A stretch of 7,949 bases of DNA from an uncultured Peptococcaceae bacterium (lineage in GTDB: Bacteria; Bacillota; Peptococcia; Peptococcales; Peptococcaceae): NCBI GenBank assembly GCA_902462325.1, contig CABQBF010000124.1:1-7949 (forward strand), written 5' to 3'. The notes below the pieces were generated by a model that worked only from the letters and a program-made list of their open reading frames with translations, searched no databases and was not told the origin of the DNA. Numbering within the stretch: the stretch's first letter is position 1; each line of letters starts with the position of its first letter. Shown piece by piece: positions 6,863-7,949 of this stretch. The position numbers and the translations under genes were made by a program.

Positions 6863-6894
6863 AAAAAAATAGCTACTGCTTTTGGCGAGCAGTA
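6863..6894 (-). terminator. Minus-strand terminator (downstream of the LysR remnant)
   Basis: A perfect 7-bp stem, TACTGCT (6874-6880) with AGCAGTA (6888-6894), is followed on the minus strand by GC and a run ATTTTTTTAT (complement of 6862-6871). In plus-strand reading it is followed only by A residues, so it works in the minus direction. It stops leftward transcription from the lysR remnant before it enters the operon. Confidence 0.65.
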
Positions 6895-6930
6895 AAAAAG
6901 GAGTTGTCGGGATTTGGCAGCTCCTTTTTG
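6895..6930 (+). terminator. Terminator of the VWA-AAA-LRR operon
   Basis: AAAAAGGAGTTG (6895-6906) pairs with CAGCTCCTTTTT (6918-6929), 12 positions with one G-T pair, around an 11-base loop, ending in TTTTTGTGTG. The A-rich 5' arm also gives a T-tract on the minus strand, so it may be bidirectional. It directly abuts the minus-strand hairpin at 6863-6894, a compact double barrier between convergent transcription units. Nothing else is visible in 6790-6981 apart from chance short frames. Confidence 0.8.
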
Positions 6931-6981
6931 TGTGATAGCGGTTTGTAGGGTACGCATTTAGATTGGACGAAAAGCAAGGCA

Positions 6982-7692
6982 TTAGACTGGGGTAGCAGTT
7001 CGGTTGGCAAACTGGCGTTTTACCACTTGCAGAAATTGTTTGCAGACAGCATCGTCGGGATGGGGCTTGTAAAAAACGCCGAATGCAATGTCGGGCGCCT
7101 CTGCGAACGGGAGTTTCACAAGACTTTCTGCTTGCGGCACAAACAGGTCGGGCAAAAGGGCGACGCCGAAACCGGCGGCGGCCAAAACCACAGTAGCTTC
7201 TGCGGAAATACAGAAATGGATATCAATCGGGCTTCTTCCCTCTGCCAATTTCCACTGTAAATCGACAAGGCAGGGAACCAAATAGGCGGGGTCGCAAAAA
7301 ATCAATGTTTGCTGCTTCAAATCCTGCATGGTGATAGCTTGTTGTTGCGCCAATGGACTGTTTGGATGACAGACGCCTACAAGCCTGCTGCGCTGCAATT
7401 CTTGGAAGGACAAGGTTTCTTTGACCTCCTGTTGATCGTTCATATCGAAAATCACGTTGGCATTTCCCGTTTCCAGCAGAGGAAAAAGCTGATTATGGGG
7501 CACTACCTGGAGCTGGGGATGCAGGGTAGGGAAGATTGCGGAAAGTTCCTGCAGACTGTCGGACAATAGGGTTAACTGGGCAAAGGTACTGCAGCCGATG
7601 GAGAGCGTTTCGATTTTTCGGTCGTCGGGATTGCTGAAGCGCATTTTGGCCTGTTCGGCGATGGCGACAATCTGTTTTGCGTCGGCGATAAA
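6982..7692 (-). pseudogene. LysR-type regulator lacking its DNA-binding domain (5'-truncated)
   Basis: The minus-strand frame from about 7692 to its TAA at 6982-6984 reads FIADAKQIVAIAEQAKMR, the usual LysR linker helix, then IETLSIGCSTFAQ, HPQLQVVPHNQ, LVGVCHPNSPLA and AAAGFGVALLPDLFVP, which are landmarks of the LysR substrate-binding domain. About 236 of the usual roughly 300 residues remain, with no internal stop or frameshift. The winged helix-turn-helix (first ~65 residues) is absent. Upstream of 7692 the open frame continues to a TTG at 7812, but that stretch is antisense to an Hsp20 coding end and its terminator, so it is not LysR sequence, and no ribosome binding site is seen. The product could not bind DNA as a normal regulator. 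The clean frame suggests a recent event, or an assembly artefact. Confidence 0.85.
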
Positions 7693-7695
7693 GTG
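7681..7695. other. Rearrangement joint between lysR and hsp20 remnants
   Basis: LysR-like coding (minus strand, FIADAK ending near 7692) and Hsp20-like coding (plus strand, DKVKQTD starting near 7687) meet here with their 5' sides facing each other. The two can overlap by a few bases (GGCGATAAA suits both readings), suggesting joining at short homology. A deletion in a divergent lysR-hsp20 pair, or an inversion with one breakpoint in each gene, would both give this product. Confidence 0.7.
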
Positions 7696-7809
7696 AAGCA
7701 GACCGATATTCAAGCCAAGTTTGAAGATGGCGTGCTGCATTTGCATATCCCCAAAGAACAACAGGTACAGCAAGTTGAATCGCCCAATGTAATAGCCATT
7801 GAGTCTTAA
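7687..7809 (+). pseudogene. Hsp20 small heat-shock protein, 3' end only
   Basis: Forty codons from GAT at 7687 to TAA at 7807-7809 read DKVKQTDIQAKFEDGVLHLH, then IPKEQQVQQV and ESPNVIAIES. This is the end of an alpha-crystallin domain with the conserved AxxxxGVL pattern (AKFEDGVL), the IPK that follows it, and a C-terminal IxI anchor (IAI). A complete Hsp20 is about 140-150 residues, so roughly the first 100 are missing. Upstream the same frame runs into antisense LysR sequence without a start codon or ribosome binding site, up to a stop at 7573-7575. Its natural terminator follows 1 base after the stop. Identification rests on short but characteristic motifs. Confidence 0.8.
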
Positions 7810-7810
7810 C

Positions 7811-7840
7811 AAAAACCGGTGCCATCGGCATCGGTTTTTG
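7811..7840 (+). terminator. Terminator of the hsp20 remnant
   Basis: AAAAACCGGTGCC (7811-7823) pairs with GGCATCGGTTTTT (7827-7839), 13 positions with one G-T pair, around a 3-base loop, ending in TTTTTGTTTGT. It supports the plus-strand hsp20 reading, because it lies immediately after that frame's stop, and shows that the minus-strand frame extending to 7812 starts inside a terminator. Confidence 0.85.
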
Positions 7841-7894
7841 TTTGTAGATAAAAAGATAAAATAAAAAAGAGAAACAAAAAAGACAACTCCGAAA

Positions 7895-7949
7895 TGATAT
7901 GCTCCCCTTTAGGTAGACAGTTGAAATAATAAAACTGTTTATCTAGAGG
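7895..7949 (+). mobile_element. Probable left end of an IS3-family (IS150-like) element, cut by the window edge
   Basis: TGATATGCTCCCCTTTAGGT followed by AGACAG resembles the TG...CCCC...TTAGACA ends common in IS150-group elements. A hairpin-capable pair TAGACAGTT (7914-7922) and AACTGTTTA (7933-7941) follows, and the window ends in AGAGG, which could be the start of a ribosome binding site for orfA beyond the edge. The preceding 7841-7894 is A-rich spacer with no gene seen. The exact left boundary and the family are recalled by pattern only. Confidence 0.4.

Noticed and set aside
6826..6864. A 12-codon frame (MGERAGFGLELI) with a weak upstream GGCGG
   Set aside because: Too short, no good ribosome binding site, no recognisable peptide type.
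6782..6894. A 37-codon plus-strand frame after the LRR gene, ending in ...LYKKIATAFGEQ
   Set aside because: It has no plausible start codon or ribosome binding site, and its end lies within the minus-strand terminator hairpin; probably chance.
7693..7812. N-terminal extension of the LysR frame starting at a TTG
   Set aside because: This stretch is antisense to Hsp20 codons and its start codon lies in the hsp20 terminator; it has no ribosome binding site and no helix-turn-helix pattern.
7493..7831. 112-codon minus-strand frame with a hydrophobic start
   Set aside because: It overlaps the LysR remnant in another frame and crosses the rearrangement joint and a terminator; arginine-rich shadow composition.

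Overview
The window looks like chromosomal DNA of a low-to-moderate GC member of the Firmicutes. The signs are strong AGGAGG-type ribosome binding sites, U-tailed hairpin terminators, an IS200-like remnant and BspA-type leucine-rich repeats. A gut Negativicutes or Clostridia host fits, but the genus cannot be fixed from sequence alone.

Layout. (1) 1-1669: a short leader with inverted repeats, then a monocistronic DASS/SLC13-type carboxylate (or other anion) transporter, closed by a perfect 17-bp hairpin terminator. (2) About 1675-2100: an internally deleted IS200-like element. Only the first ~18 and last ~45 codons of its TnpA transposase survive, but the leader hairpin that masks the tnpA ribosome binding site and the right-end hairpins are intact, so it has a MITE-like shape. 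(3) 2203-6789: a tight three-gene operon, richer in GC by eye than the transporter. It encodes a COG3864-type protein (metallopeptidase-like N-terminus plus C-terminal VWA with an intact MIDAS), a MoxR-type AAA+ ATPase with a long helical C-terminal part, and a cytoplasmic protein with two LRR_5 blocks separated by a helical middle. Gaps are 22 nt and then a 4-nt ATGA overlap. (4) 6863-6929: two back-to-back hairpin terminators between convergent units. (5) 6982-7809: a rearrangement scar. The effector-binding part of a LysR-type regulator (minus strand) has lost its DNA-binding domain and abuts, 5' end to 5' end, the last 40 codons of an Hsp20 small heat-shock protein (plus strand). (6) 7811-7949: the Hsp20 terminator, an A-rich spacer and what looks like the left end of an IS3-family (IS150-like) element running off the window.

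How the genes may work together. MoxR AAA+ and VWA proteins commonly act as a pair, with the ATPase remodelling a client and the VWA protein binding metal-dependently to a target or adaptor. The third, translationally coupled LRR protein has no signal peptide and would be a good candidate for the adaptor or substrate-recognition subunit. This is the best candidate in the window for a little-described system. The transporter, the IS remnant and the lysR/hsp20 scar have no evident functional link to it.
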